Source: Streptomyces sp. A0642 (GTDB lineage: Bacteria; Actinomycetota; Actinomycetes; Streptomycetales; Streptomycetaceae). From it: a stretch of DNA of 64,000 nt. A model generated the notes under the pieces. It searched no databases. It worked only from the letters and a program-made list of their open reading frames with translations, and had not been told where the DNA came from. The stretch is taken from contig NZ_SSBL01000001.1 of assembly GCF_004795105.1 (NCBI RefSeq), forward strand, positions 496,001-560,000, read 5' to 3'. This document shows positions 33,547 through 42,745 of the stretch, piece by piece; the stretch's first letter is position 1; every line of letters starts with the position of its first letter. Both the position numbers and the translations under genes were made by a program.

Positions 33547-34266
33547 TCAGGGCGTCCCCCGCCCCAGCCGTACCGCGTCCAGCGCCAGCAGCAGTTCCAC
33601 CAGCTCGCGCGGGCGCGACAACGACCGTGACGTCAGTTCCTCCAGCCGCCGCAACCGGTTGAGCACCGTGTTCCGGTGGCAGCACAGCCGTACCGCCGTC
33701 CGCCCCGCCGACCCTCCGCACTCCACCCACGCGTCCAGCGTGGACACCAGCAGGGCGCGGTCCGCCGGGTCGCGGGCCAGGAGGGCGCCGAAGATGTCAG
33801 TCGCCAGGTAGGACGCGAGGGCCGGCTGGCCCGCGACCAGGGCCGCGGTGACCCGGCCTTCCAGGCAGACGACCCGCTCCCCTCCCGGGCCGCACGTCAG
33901 CAGGGCGGCATCGGCCAGTCTGCGGGCGGTGCCCAGCGCGGACAGGCCGTCCACCACCGGGCTGACCCCTCCGGGCCCGGGGCCCCCACCGGTCAACAGC
34001 GCGGCCACGGCCTGCGGATCCGCCTCGCCCAGCGCCACCACCGCGATGTCCCGGTCCGGCCGCGACCGCCACACCAGCCGCATCCCCTGCGCACCGGCCG
34101 GGCGGTCGCCGGCGCAGCCCCCCACCGGGACCACCGCCACCGCGTACCGCCCCCGCTCCGGCAGCCCCAGCACCGTCCCGGCGAGCGCCGCGAGGTCCGG
34201 TCCGGTCTCGTCCTCCAGCAGCGCGTCGAGCAGCGCCCACCCCGGCTCTTCCCCCCGCTGCCGCAT
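33547..34266 (-). CDS. Short PucR-type (GGDEF-like/HTH_30) regulator
   Basis: 239 residues. The C-terminal 60 residues match the PucR helix-turn-helix: LVSTLDAWVECGGSAGRTAV, then RLCCHRNTVLNRLRRLEELT. The preceding part (YAVAVVPVGG, DGLSALGTARRLADAALLTC) resembles the CdaR/PucR GGDEF-like domain. Full-length family members have an N-terminal sensory domain of 150-250 residues that is absent here. ATG 34266 with ggagcagg upstream gives a compact protein. It is divergent from the liv operon and probably controls it. Confidence 0.8.
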   Translation of the reverse strand: MRQRGEEPGWALLDALLEDETGPDLAALAGTVLGLPERGRYAVAVVPVGGCAGDRPAGAQGMRLVWRSRPDRDIAVVALGEADPQAVAALLTGGGPGPGGVSPVVDGLSALGTARRLADAALLTCGPGGERVVCLEGRVTAALVAGQPALASYLATDIFGALLARDPADRALLVSTLDAWVECGGSAGRTAVRLCCHRNTVLNRLRRLEELTSRSLSRPRELVELLLALDAVRLGRGTP

Positions 34267-34483
34267 GCCTGCTCCGTTCTCCGCACGCCCCTGGGGGCCG
34301 TTGCCGTGCTCAGGCCGCCGGCCCCGTCGCGCCGGACCGCCGTCGTGAGGATGGCACCCGCCGGGGCCGGGGGCGACAGCACGCGCCACGCCTCTGTGCG
34401 CGTGCACAACGGGCGGCCTTCCGCGCGGGGCACCCGCAGCGTTTCGGCCGGTGACCGTGGACGCGCGGCCCGCCCGCTGCTGG

Positions 34484-34499
34484 TCTGTGGCCCCACAGA
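34484..34499. promoter_or_regulatory. TCTGTGG-cc-CCACAGA dyad upstream of the liv operon
   Basis: Perfect 7-bp arms with a two-base centre in the 350-base divergent region between the PucR-type gene and livF, 118 bases before the livF start. It is the best candidate for the local regulator site. I see no other gene in 34267-34616. Confidence 0.45.
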
Positions 34500-34616
34500 G
34501 ACACGGGGCAGGCACAGGAAGGCGCCACCGGCCACGACCGGCCGCCGGACCCCTGCACCTCACGAACCGGCGTGCGCGACGCGTCGGTTCCACACCAGGC
34601 GGAAGGAGGAGGACGC

Positions 34617-35414
34617 ATGGCAACGCTCGAGATCCGCGCACTGTCCGTGGGCTACGGCCCGGTACGGTCCCTGCGCGACGTCTCCCTCGATGTGCCGGCC
34701 GGCGCGATCACCGCCGTACTCGGCGGCAACGGAGCCGGGAAGACCACGCTGCTGCGGGCCATCTCGCGGACCCTCGGCTTCCACCGCGGGACGGGCACGG
34801 GCACCATCCGCTTCGACGGGCGTCCCCTGGAGGGGCTGCGCGCCGCCCAGGTGGTGGCCGCCGGAGTGGTCCAAGTACCGGAAGGCCGCCAGGTCTTCGC
34901 CCGCATGACGGTGGCCGACAACCTGCGGGCGGGCGCCCTCGGCGCTCGCGGGGGCCGCAAGGCGTCGGCGGCCGCGCTGACCCGCGTACACGAACTGTTC
35001 CCCGTACTGGCCCAGCGCGCGCACCAGCGAGCCGGGCTGCTGTCGGGCGGCGAGCAGCAGATGCTCGCCATGGGGCGGGCGCTGATGGCGGCGCCCCGTC
35101 TGCTGCTGCTCGACGAACCCTCGCTCGGGCTCGCCCCCTTGATGGCGCAGCGCATCGCCGAGACGGTGCAGGAGATCAACGCGGCGGGGACGTCCGTCCT
35201 GCTCGTCGAGCAGAACGCGGCGATCGCCCTGCGGCTCGCCTCCACGGCCTACGTCCTGGAGGTCGGCGAGGTCACCCTTCAGGGGCCGGCCGACGAACTC
35301 GCCGCCTCCGACGAGGTGCGCCGCCGCTACCTGGGCGTCGTCGACGAGACGGCGGCCGAGGACGCGGACCGGGCCTCCGGGGCCGTCCGCACCCTGAGCA
35401 GGTGGTCCGCGTGA
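34617..35414 (+). CDS. livF: ABC transporter ATP-binding protein, LivF type
   Basis: 265 residues. Walker A is GGNGAGKTT (near residue 36), the signature is LLSGGEQQMLAMGRALMAAP, Walker B is LLLLDEPSLGLAP, and the switch His is replaced by the LivF-type LVEQNAAIAL. It hydrolyses ATP on the inner face of the membrane to power the importer encoded downstream. ATG 34617 has a strong aaggaggagg. It is the first gene of a five-gene operon; its stop overlaps the livG start (GTGA). Confidence 0.92.
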   Translation: MATLEIRALSVGYGPVRSLRDVSLDVPAGAITAVLGGNGAGKTTLLRAISRTLGFHRGTGTGTIRFDGRPLEGLRAAQVVAAGVVQVPEGRQVFARMTVADNLRAGALGARGGRKASAAALTRVHELFPVLAQRAHQRAGLLSGGEQQMLAMGRALMAAPRLLLLDEPSLGLAPLMAQRIAETVQEINAAGTSVLLVEQNAAIALRLASTAYVLEVGEVTLQGPADELAASDEVRRRYLGVVDETAAEDADRASGAVRTLSRWSA

Positions 35415-36199
35415 CCGCCGTTCAGGAAACGGCTCCCGCCGCCCTCGCCGTCCGCGACGTCACCGTCCGCTTCGCCGGGCTCACCGCGCTCGACGGGGTC
35501 TCGTTCACCGTGGAGCCGGGCAGCGTGCACGCCGTCATCGGCCCCAACGGGGCGGGGAAGTCGACGTGCTTCAACGTGCTGTCCGGGGTGTACCGGGCGG
35601 CGTCCGGCACCGTCCACCTCGGGACGACGGAACTCACCGGGCTCGCCCCGCACGAGATCGCCCGGCTCGGCGTCGCCCGCACCTTCCAGAACATCGCGCT
35701 CCCGCCGCACGCCACCGTCGCCGACAGCCTGCTGCTCGGACGGCACCGGCTCACCCGCGCCGGGTTCCTCGCCAGCGGACTGCGCCTGCCGTCCGCCGCC
35801 CGGGAGGCCCGCCGCCATCTCGACCGGGTGCGCGAGATCGCCGAGTTCATCGGACTGGAGAAGGAGCTGGACCGGCCCGCCGGGGCGCTCCCGTACGGGC
35901 AGCAGAAGCTCGTCGAGCTCGGCCGCGCGCTGTGCATGGAGCCGCAGGTCCTCCTCCTGGACGAACCCGTCGCCGGGATGACCGCCGACGAACGGCGGCG
36001 CACCGCGGCGGTCGTGGCAGGGGTGCGCGACAGCCTCGGCATCTCGATCGTGCTCGTCGAACACGACATGGGAGTGGTGATGCGGCTCGCGGACGCCGTG
36101 ACCGTACTCGACTTCGGACGCAGGATCTCCGGCGGCGCCCCCGCCGAGGTCCAGAACGATCCGGCCGTCGTCCAGGCCTACTTGGGGGCACAGGAATGA
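35411..36199 (+). CDS. livG: ABC transporter ATP-binding protein, LivG type
   Basis: 262 residues. GPNGAGKSTCFNVLSG is Walker A, GVARTFQNIALPPHATV the Q-loop, LPYGQQKLVELGRALCMEP the degenerate signature typical of LivG, LLLLDEPVAGM Walker B, and VEHDMGVVMRLAD holds the switch His. It forms the ATPase dimer with LivF. GTG 35411 overlaps the livF stop by four bases, and its own stop overlaps the livH start (ATGA). The open frame extends much further upstream but is a shadow of livF. Confidence 0.92.
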   Translation: MTAVQETAPAALAVRDVTVRFAGLTALDGVSFTVEPGSVHAVIGPNGAGKSTCFNVLSGVYRAASGTVHLGTTELTGLAPHEIARLGVARTFQNIALPPHATVADSLLLGRHRLTRAGFLASGLRLPSAAREARRHLDRVREIAEFIGLEKELDRPAGALPYGQQKLVELGRALCMEPQVLLLDEPVAGMTADERRRTAAVVAGVRDSLGISIVLVEHDMGVVMRLADAVTVLDFGRRISGGAPAEVQNDPAVVQAYLGAQE

Positions 36200-37086
36200 C
36201 CACCTTCATCGAACTCCTCCTCGGCGGACTCTCCATCGGCTCGGTCTACGCACTGATCGCGCTCGGCTTCGTCGTCATCTTCAAGGCCACCGAGGTCGTC
36301 AACTTCGCCCACGCCTCCCTGCTGCTCGCGGGCGGCTACGTGACCGCCGTCCTCCACGACGACATCGGCTTCTGGCCGGCGCTCGCCGTCGGCATCGCGG
36401 GCGCGGCCGTCGTCGGAGCGGCCGTCGAGTTCCTGGTGATGCGGCGCTACCGGGGCAGCGACCACAGCGTCCTCGCCATCGTCACCATCGGCGTCGACAT
36501 CCTCCTGACCACCGAACTCACCCGGCGCATGGGCACGGACGTCCTCGCGCTCGGCGACCCGTGGGGCGACGGCGTCGTCACCATCGGCGGCGTCACCCTC
36601 GCCGAGACCCGGATCGCCGCGTTCCTCGCCGCCGGCCTGCTCATCACGGCCTTCCTGCTCGCCTTCCGCTTCACCTCCTGGGGCGTGTCGATGCGGGCCG
36701 CCGCCGAGAACCCCCAGACGGCGGCCCTGATGGGGATCAAGCTCGGCCGGGTCTCGCTCTCCGCCTGGGCGGTGGCCGGAGCACTCGCCGCGGTGGCCGC
36801 CCTGTTCCTCACCGTCTTCCCCACACCCGGACTGGAGCGGGCCACCTCACTGGCCGCGCTCAAGGCCTTCCCCGCCGCCATCCTCGGCGGACTCGACTCG
36901 ACGACCGGCGCCCTCGCCGGAGGGCTGATCGTCGGCGTCACGGAATCGCTCGCCACCGGCTACCAGAGCGATCTGTCCTTCCTTGGCCGCGGCATCGGCG
37001 ACCTCGCCCCCTACCTGGTGATGGTGCTCGTGCTGCTCCTGCGGCCCGCGGGACTCTTCGGTACGAAGGAGCTCGCCCGTGTCTGA
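36196..37086 (+). CDS. livH: ABC transporter permease, LivH type
   Basis: 296 residues with about eight hydrophobic segments. The opening LLGGLSIGSVYALIALGFVV, then GVSMRAAAENPQTAALMGIK (the cytoplasmic coupling loop) and AILGGLDSTTGALAGGLIVG, are typical of LivH permeases. It forms the membrane channel with LivM. ATG 36196 overlaps the livG stop and the end overlaps livM by eight bases. Confidence 0.92.
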   Translation: MTTFIELLLGGLSIGSVYALIALGFVVIFKATEVVNFAHASLLLAGGYVTAVLHDDIGFWPALAVGIAGAAVVGAAVEFLVMRRYRGSDHSVLAIVTIGVDILLTTELTRRMGTDVLALGDPWGDGVVTIGGVTLAETRIAAFLAAGLLITAFLLAFRFTSWGVSMRAAAENPQTAALMGIKLGRVSLSAWAVAGALAAVAALFLTVFPTPGLERATSLAALKAFPAAILGGLDSTTGALAGGLIVGVTESLATGYQSDLSFLGRGIGDLAPYLVMVLVLLLRPAGLFGTKELARV

Positions 37087-38200
37087 CACCACGACAGCCG
37101 AGACCGCCGCGGGCGCCCGCCCGGCCGCCCCGGGTTCCGCCCTCGCCGCCCGGCTGCGCCACCCGCGCACCTACCTGTGGGCCGTCGGCTCGGTACTGCT
37201 CCTCGCGTTCCCGTTCTACCTGGACCGCTTCTGGCTGCAGGCCGGACTGTTCGCGATGGCCGCGGCCATCGGCGCCATCGGGCTCAACCTCCTCACCGGC
37301 GCCACCGGCCAGCTCTCCATGGGGCACGCGTTCTTCCTCGCGGTCGGCGCGTACGGCTACTGCGTCCTGGCGGGAGAGAGCAGTACGGAGAACGGGCACG
37401 AACTCTCCGGGCTCGGCCTGCCCAGCTGGCTCGCCGCGGTCCTCGCGGTGCTCCTCGCGGGAGCTGCGGGCGGACTGTTCAGCCCCATCGCGAGCCGGCT
37501 GCGCGGCGCCTACCTCGGCATCGCCACACTGGCGCTGATCTTCATCGGCCAGCACGTGCTGTTCAACGCGGGCTCCCTCACCGGAGGCTTCAACGGCCGG
37601 GCCGTACCGCCCCTTTCGCTGTTCGGCTTCGGCTTCGACGACACCGAGGTCATCGTGGCCGGGGTGCCGTTCCAGTCCTCCGAGAAGCTCTGGTACGCGG
37701 CGCTGGCCGCCCTGCTCCTGAGCGGGCTCTTCGCCCGCGGAGTGCTGCGCGGCCGGCCCGGCCGGGCGCTCAACGCCATCCGTGACCACCGCATCGCCGC
37801 AGGCGTGATGGGCGTCCCGGTGGCCCGCTACCGGGCAGGCGTCTTCGTCCTGTCCTCCATGTACGCGGGGCTGGCGGGCGTCCTGCTCGCGCTGGTCTTC
37901 CAGCGGACCGTGCCCGAGTACTTCGGCATGGTCCTGTCCCTCGAATACCTCGCCATGATCGTCATCGGCGGGCTCGGCACCGTGGCGGGAGCGGTCGTCG
38001 GGGCCGCGTTCGTCTCGCTGCTGCCGCAGCTGCTCACCCACTACAGCGATTCCCTGCCCCTGGTCTCCGCCCCCGGCACGGGCGGTCTGGCTCCGGGCGA
38101 GGCATCGCGCTACCTGTACGGCGCCGCGGTGGTCGCGGCTGTTCTGTTCCTGCCCGGCGGCCTGACACGTCTGATGAAGAATTCAGGGGAGAAGAAATGA
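37079..38200 (+). CDS. livM: ABC transporter permease, LivM type
   Basis: 373 residues with about ten hydrophobic segments. GLNLLTGATGQLSMGHAFFL is the LivM signature, AIRDHRIAAGVMGVPVARYR the coupling loop, and VIGGLGTVAGAVVGAAFVSL the late conserved helix. The stretch around residues 100-120 (GESSTENGHELSGLG) is an exposed insertion. GTG 37079 overlaps livH by eight bases. The stop overlaps the livK start (ATGA), keeping the whole operon translationally coupled. Confidence 0.92.
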   Translation: MSDTTTAETAAGARPAAPGSALAARLRHPRTYLWAVGSVLLLAFPFYLDRFWLQAGLFAMAAAIGAIGLNLLTGATGQLSMGHAFFLAVGAYGYCVLAGESSTENGHELSGLGLPSWLAAVLAVLLAGAAGGLFSPIASRLRGAYLGIATLALIFIGQHVLFNAGSLTGGFNGRAVPPLSLFGFGFDDTEVIVAGVPFQSSEKLWYAALAALLLSGLFARGVLRGRPGRALNAIRDHRIAAGVMGVPVARYRAGVFVLSSMYAGLAGVLLALVFQRTVPEYFGMVLSLEYLAMIVIGGLGTVAGAVVGAAFVSLLPQLLTHYSDSLPLVSAPGTGGLAPGEASRYLYGAAVVAAVLFLPGGLTRLMKNSGEKK

Positions 38201-39447
38201 AACTGCGTGTGCTCGGGGCCGTGTGCGCGGCCCTCACCCTCACCCTCGTGGGCTGCAGCGAGAAGGCCAAGTCCTCCGACGAGGGAGCCAAGGACAAGGC
38301 CGGCGTGAAGACCGGCGAGGGCGTCACCGACAAGGTGATCTCGCTGGGCGCGCTCACCGACATGACCGGGGTCTACGCCTCGCTCGGCAAGAGCGTCACC
38401 CAGGCCCAGCAGCTCTGGGCCAAGCAGACGAACGCCGCGGGCGGCATCTGCGAGCGCAAGGTCGAACTGACCGTGCGCGACCACGGTTACGACCCTCAGA
38501 AGGCCATCGCCGGCTACACCGAGCTGGAGCCGAAGGTGCTGGGCTTCGTCCAGTTCATCGGTTCGCCGTTCGTGGCGGCCGTCAAGCAGCGCATCGACGG
38601 CCAGGACAAGGGACTCGTCCTGCCGCAGGCATGGTCGGCGAGTCTTCTCGGCAGCAAGTACGTACGCGTCATCGGCTCCACGTACGACGTCGAGACGATC
38701 AACGCGATCGACTACCTGCTCGCCGAGAAGCGCATCGCCAAGGGCGACAAGATCGGTCACGTCTACTTCGAGGGCGACTACGGCGAGAACGCCCTGGCCG
38801 GGTCGAAGTACGCGGCGAAGGAGGCCGGCCTCACCGTCGTCGAGCAGAAGATCAAGCCGACCGACAACGACATGACCGCACAGGTCGCCGCGCTCAAGCA
38901 GGCCGGCGTCAAGGCCGTCGTCATCAGCGCGGGCCCGCGTCAGGCGGCCTCGCTGGTCGGTGTCGCGGCCGCGACCGGCTTCAGGGTTCCGGTCGTCGGC
39001 AACAACTCGGCGTTCGCCCCCCAGCTGCTGAAGACGCAGGCGGGACCGGCCCTGGAACACGACTACTACGTCGCCGCGTCCACCCTGCCGATCGGCGACC
39101 CGGGCGCCGGACCGGCGAAGCTCGCCAAGGAGTACGGCGCCGAGTACCCGAAGGACGGCCTCGACAACGGCGTCATCGCCGGATACAACGCGGCGAGCCT
39201 GTTCGGCGAGGCGCTGAAGAAGGCCTGCGCCTCCAAGGACCTGACGCGTGAGGGCATCGACAAGGCCCTGCTGACCATCACGGACTTCGGCAGCGACTTC
39301 GGGATGCCGCACGACTTCTCCGACCCGGCGGCGCCCTCCACCCGGGAGAGCGTGATCATGAAGCCCGACGCCAAGATCCCCGGCGGTCTCAAGGTCGTCA
39401 GGCCCGCCCAGGCGGCAGCGGCGGCGAAGTCCTACACGCTGAAGTAG
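38197..39447 (+). CDS. livK: Branched-chain amino acid type substrate-binding lipoprotein, LivK type
   Basis: 416 residues. MKLRVLGAVCAALTLTLVGC is a lipoprotein signal with lipobox LVGC (Cys20), so the protein is anchored outside the membrane. The periplasmic-binding fold (Peripla_BP_6) is marked by ISLGALTDMTGVYASLGKSV, WAKQTNAAGGICERKVELTV and FEGDYGENALAGSKYA. It picks up the ligand for the LivFGHM importer. Ligands of this class include branched-chain amino acids, amides, urea and aromatic acids, so specificity is open. ATG 38197 overlaps the livM stop, and ggggagaag is its ribosome site. Finding livK last is unusual. Confidence 0.9.
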   Translation: MKLRVLGAVCAALTLTLVGCSEKAKSSDEGAKDKAGVKTGEGVTDKVISLGALTDMTGVYASLGKSVTQAQQLWAKQTNAAGGICERKVELTVRDHGYDPQKAIAGYTELEPKVLGFVQFIGSPFVAAVKQRIDGQDKGLVLPQAWSASLLGSKYVRVIGSTYDVETINAIDYLLAEKRIAKGDKIGHVYFEGDYGENALAGSKYAAKEAGLTVVEQKIKPTDNDMTAQVAALKQAGVKAVVISAGPRQAASLVGVAAATGFRVPVVGNNSAFAPQLLKTQAGPALEHDYYVAASTLPIGDPGAGPAKLAKEYGAEYPKDGLDNGVIAGYNAASLFGEALKKACASKDLTREGIDKALLTITDFGSDFGMPHDFSDPAAPSTRESVIMKPDAKIPGGLKVVRPAQAAAAAKSYTLK

Positions 39448-39464
39448 ACGGCAGCGGCTCAAGG

Positions 39465-39503
39465 CCCCCGGGGCGGCTCGCGTGATGCGGGCCGCCCCGG
39501 GGG
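39465..39503. terminator. Perfect 13-bp terminator between livK and the GH87 gene
   Basis: The arms 39465-39477 and 39491-39503 are exact inverted repeats (cccccggggcggc) around a 13-base loop, between convergent stop codons at 39447 and 39514. It is bidirectional. Confidence 0.85.
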
Positions 39504-39513
39504 TGTGTCCGGA

Positions 39514-41886
39514 TCAGCTGGAGTACGCCTCCAGTTCCGAGAGCTGCGCGGCCGGCCATCCCGTGTTGCCGGTGAACGTCAGCCGCAGATAGCGCGACGC
39601 CGTGCCCGGCAGGGTGACCGTCGCCTGATTACCGCTCGACGGATCGAAGGTGTAACCCGCCGAGCCCTTGAGCGAGTTGAAGGTGCTGTCGTCGGTGCTG
39701 CCCGACACGCTCAGTGTCTGCGTACGGGTGGACCAGGCCGCAGCGGGGGGAAGTCTGAGGACCAGGCGCTTGACGCTCTTGGCTGCGCCCAGGTCCACGG
39801 TGATGGTCTGCGGGAAGGCGTGGTTGGTGCTCTCCCAGTAGGTGTTCGCGTTGCCGTCCACGGCGTTGGACGCGCCGTACACGTCCGCGTGGCCGGACTC
39901 GGTGACGCTGCGTCCCCGGGCGAGGTTGCCCGTCTCGGCGGGCGGGTCCGTGGGCGGGTCGGTCGGGTCGGTCGGCGGGTCGGTGGGATCCGTCGGGCCA
40001 CTGCCGCCACCACCGGGCACTCCGCCGTTGGTCCACACCGGGGCGGGCCAGGTGCCGGTGCAGGCCGGCGGATCGGCGTACCAGCCGGAGTTCCCGGAGC
40101 CCCGGGTGATCTGGAAGCCGCTGCCCACGCAGTTGTGGACCGGGTTGGACTGGGCGATGTGCGTGGCCACGACATCGGTGAAGGTGGCCGTGCCCGGCGC
40201 CTGGATCTGGAGGGCGTAGGTGCCGGCGCCGTCAATCCTGACGCGGTCGAAGTGCAGACCGTTCGTCGCACCCTCGATGAGGTGGATCGCCGCGTACGAA
40301 CTGTCCAGGATCTCGGTGTCGGAGATGTTGATCGTGGCGTTGATCGGCTCGTTGAGCCCGCTGAACCAGACGGCGCCGACACCGAACTGCCAGTTGTAGT
40401 CGTTGTTGCCGGTGCGGATCAGCGTGTTGCGGGCGGCCGTCGTCGTACCGGAGACGGCCGTGCCCTGTCCCGAGTTGACGCCCGGGTAGCGGTTGGCGAT
40501 GTGCAGCCCGCCGCCGTTGGTGATGGTGTCGGACATGACGTTGTCGGAGATGGTGATGTCCCTGCCGCCGTACGTGACGATGTTGTTGGCCAGGATCGGC
40601 AGGATCACGGTGTTGAAGGTGAACTTGTTCTTCACGTTCGGGACGTTCTCCGCCCACATGGCCAGACCGTCGTCACCGGTGTTGCGGACGAAGGTGTTGG
40701 TGACCGTGGAGTTCGTGACCCCGTAGTGGAAGTTCACGCCGTCCGCGGTCTGGTCCAGGATGCGGCTGTTCCTGATGGTGAAGTTGTCCATCGGGCCGTC
40801 CATCCAGGCGCCGCACTTGGTGTGCTGCATCCAGACGTTGTCGACGGTCGAGTTCGACAGGGCCCCGCCGATGGCGTTGACCTGGTCGTTGTCGACCCGC
40901 TCGCGGATGTCGCCGATGATGGCGAAGTCCTTGAGCGTGACGCCGCTGCTGCCTCCCTCCCCGGCGTACTTGCCGTAGACGCCTACGCCCTTGCTGCGGT
41001 CCGAGGGGTCGCGCCCGGTCAGGACGGAGTACCAGGGGCCGGCGCCGCGCAGCGTGACCTTGTCCACGACGATGTGGTCGCGGACCTGGAAGGTGCCCCG
41101 GGGGATGTACACCTCCTTGCCCTGCGTCCTGCCCGCGTTCACGGCCGCCTGGATCCTGGCGGTCGAGTCGGCGGCCCCGGTCGGGTCCGCGCCGAAGTCG
41201 GCGACGACGTCGAGCGCGCCCGAGGGCCTGGCGGTCGGCGCGGACACCTGCTCGAAGTCCGCCAGGTCGATGGTGAACGACGGTGAGGCGGCGGTGGAGG
41301 AGACCTGCAACCGGACCTTCGTGCCGGCCGGGAGGGTCGACCCGAACATGGTGCGGGCCTCGTCGTAGAAGTGGTGCGGGTGGGTGTCGCCCGGGTTGTT
41401 GTTGAACGGGTAGCCGCCGTAGTACCAGCCGTACTTCGAGGTGACCGGCACCGCCGAAGCGGAGGCGCCGTTCACCCGCACGTCGATCGAGGCGTCCCGG
41501 CCCGATCCGGCGGCGCTGTCCGGCAGGGAGTACCGGAAGGACATGGCGTTGGCGGGTGCGGTGAGCGTGAACTCCACGTACTCGCCGACCGCGTCAAGCG
41601 TCACGGCCTGCCGGCCCGAGGCTTCGGAGGGCAGGGTGCCGTACAGGCGGTTCGGGCCGATCAGCGTGCCGTTGGTGGCGGCGTACTCGGCTTCCTGCTC
41701 CTTGAACGGAACGGTCGCACCGCGGCCGGGGACCGCCACGGGGGAGGGGGCGGGGACCCCCGCCGCCTGGGCGGGAGGGGCGCTGGACAGGACCACGGCG
41801 GCGGCGGTGCCGAACGCGGCGAGTGCCAGCGAGAGGGAGGCGGACACGGATCGTCTGAGCAACTGGCGTCTGGGTGGTGGGGTCAC
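39514..41886 (-). CDS. Secreted alpha-1,3-glucanase (mycodextranase), GH87, with carbohydrate-binding modules
   Basis: 790 residues. The signal peptide spans about 1-42. A CBM6/35-like beta-sandwich (about 55-215; FKEQEAEYAATNG, WYYGGYPFNNNPG) comes next. A right-handed beta-helix (about 225-615) follows, then a T-D-P-rich linker (631-649), then a discoidin/CBM32-like module (652-790). Catalytic-type Asp382 (TADGVNF) and Asp405-Asp406 (NTGDDGLAMW) repeat the 23-residue spacing and Asp pair I recall for the GH87 enzyme of Paenibacillus. It would cut alpha-1,3-glucan of fungal cell walls or dental-type glucans. GTG 41886 with aaggac upstream gives the standard signal peptide; an in-frame ATG lies at 41931. 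Confidence 0.85.
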   Translation of the reverse strand: MTPPPRRQLLRRSVSASLSLALAAFGTAAAVVLSSAPPAQAAGVPAPSPVAVPGRGATVPFKEQEAEYAATNGTLIGPNRLYGTLPSEASGRQAVTLDAVGEYVEFTLTAPANAMSFRYSLPDSAAGSGRDASIDVRVNGASASAVPVTSKYGWYYGGYPFNNNPGDTHPHHFYDEARTMFGSTLPAGTKVRLQVSSTAASPSFTIDLADFEQVSAPTARPSGALDVVADFGADPTGAADSTARIQAAVNAGRTQGKEVYIPRGTFQVRDHIVVDKVTLRGAGPWYSVLTGRDPSDRSKGVGVYGKYAGEGGSSGVTLKDFAIIGDIRERVDNDQVNAIGGALSNSTVDNVWMQHTKCGAWMDGPMDNFTIRNSRILDQTADGVNFHYGVTNSTVTNTFVRNTGDDGLAMWAENVPNVKNKFTFNTVILPILANNIVTYGGRDITISDNVMSDTITNGGGLHIANRYPGVNSGQGTAVSGTTTAARNTLIRTGNNDYNWQFGVGAVWFSGLNEPINATINISDTEILDSSYAAIHLIEGATNGLHFDRVRIDGAGTYALQIQAPGTATFTDVVATHIAQSNPVHNCVGSGFQITRGSGNSGWYADPPACTGTWPAPVWTNGGVPGGGGSGPTDPTDPPTDPTDPPTDPPAETGNLARGRSVTESGHADVYGASNAVDGNANTYWESTNHAFPQTITVDLGAAKSVKRLVLRLPPAAAWSTRTQTLSVSGSTDDSTFNSLKGSAGYTFDPSSGNQATVTLPGTASRYLRLTFTGNTGWPAAQLSELEAYSS

Positions 41887-42677
41887 GTGACAGTCGTCCT
41901 TGCGGCTCGTGGGGGCTCTTCGGACGCCCACAGGCTAGGAGCATGTCCGCAAGGAAGTCCACGCTGCTGCGCAAAATTCTGTTCACAGTGCTCAAAATGT
42001 CGACGGACCGCTGTGAGAATCGGGTGTTCTGGGAGGGTTGGCCGGGCAGTCGTAGGCGGCGGCTGCGCGAGCCCTGGCGCGGCCCCGGCCGGGGGAGCGC
42101 CGGCGAGGAGGCACCGCGGCCCGAAAGGCCGGGCTCTCCCGCCCGTGGGCGCGGGGGACATCACGGCGCCCCACGGGCAGCTCTCGGGTGGGAGGGATTC
42201 CGGCGCCGGAGCACTCCCGTGCTTCTCCCGCTTTTCACTCGGCAGATGAAACGCACGAGGCCTCTCGGATACGGGCGAAAGGCGACCGTGTCGGTGGCCG
42301 CTACCGCCCCGCCCCTCGTGTCGGGCAGGGCTGCCGCCCGTCCGCTGCGCCCTGCCCCCGGGGTCGCGGTACACCCGGAGCGGGGCTCAAACGGAATCCC
42401 TGCCGGAATGCCGTGCCGAAGCTTTGACCGGTGCGGACGGCTTCACCCCGGTGGTAATCGGATCGCCGAGATGAGCGGCTGTGAAGTCCGGTGACCGGCG
42501 GGGAAAGGTGAGGCCGCAATGCCGCCGAGCGGGGACGTCCATGACCCCGTGACCGGGCAGTCCGGAAATCCTCGGGCACCTTTGCGCGACCGATGGCGGA
42601 ACGGGGCGGCGGATATCGCCCGGGCTCGGATTTCCGCCGGGCTCGACCTGGAACCGAGGAAAGGAAAGAACTCCCGG
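41887..42677. other. Long gene-free stretch between the GH87 gene and pssA
   Basis: About 790 bases with no gene I can support on either strand. An AT-rich patch at 41970-42000 (caaaattctgttcacag) is probably the GH87 promoter region, on the minus strand. The reading frames at 41874-42494 and 42519-42878 lack ribosome sites and family resemblance. The last 68 bases before pssA are the long terminator. Confidence 0.6.
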
Positions 42678-42745
42678 CCCGCACCGCATACGACGAGGGC
42701 CCGGATGCTGGGGAGCATCCGGGCCCTCGTCGTATGCGGTGCGGG
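42678..42745 (-). terminator. Perfect 32-bp terminator hairpin after pssA
   Basis: The arms 42678-42709 and 42714-42745 are exact inverted repeats around a GGGG loop, ending one base before the pssA stop codon (42746-42748). It is one of the longest perfect stems in the window and ends the psd-pssA transcript. Confidence 0.92.
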
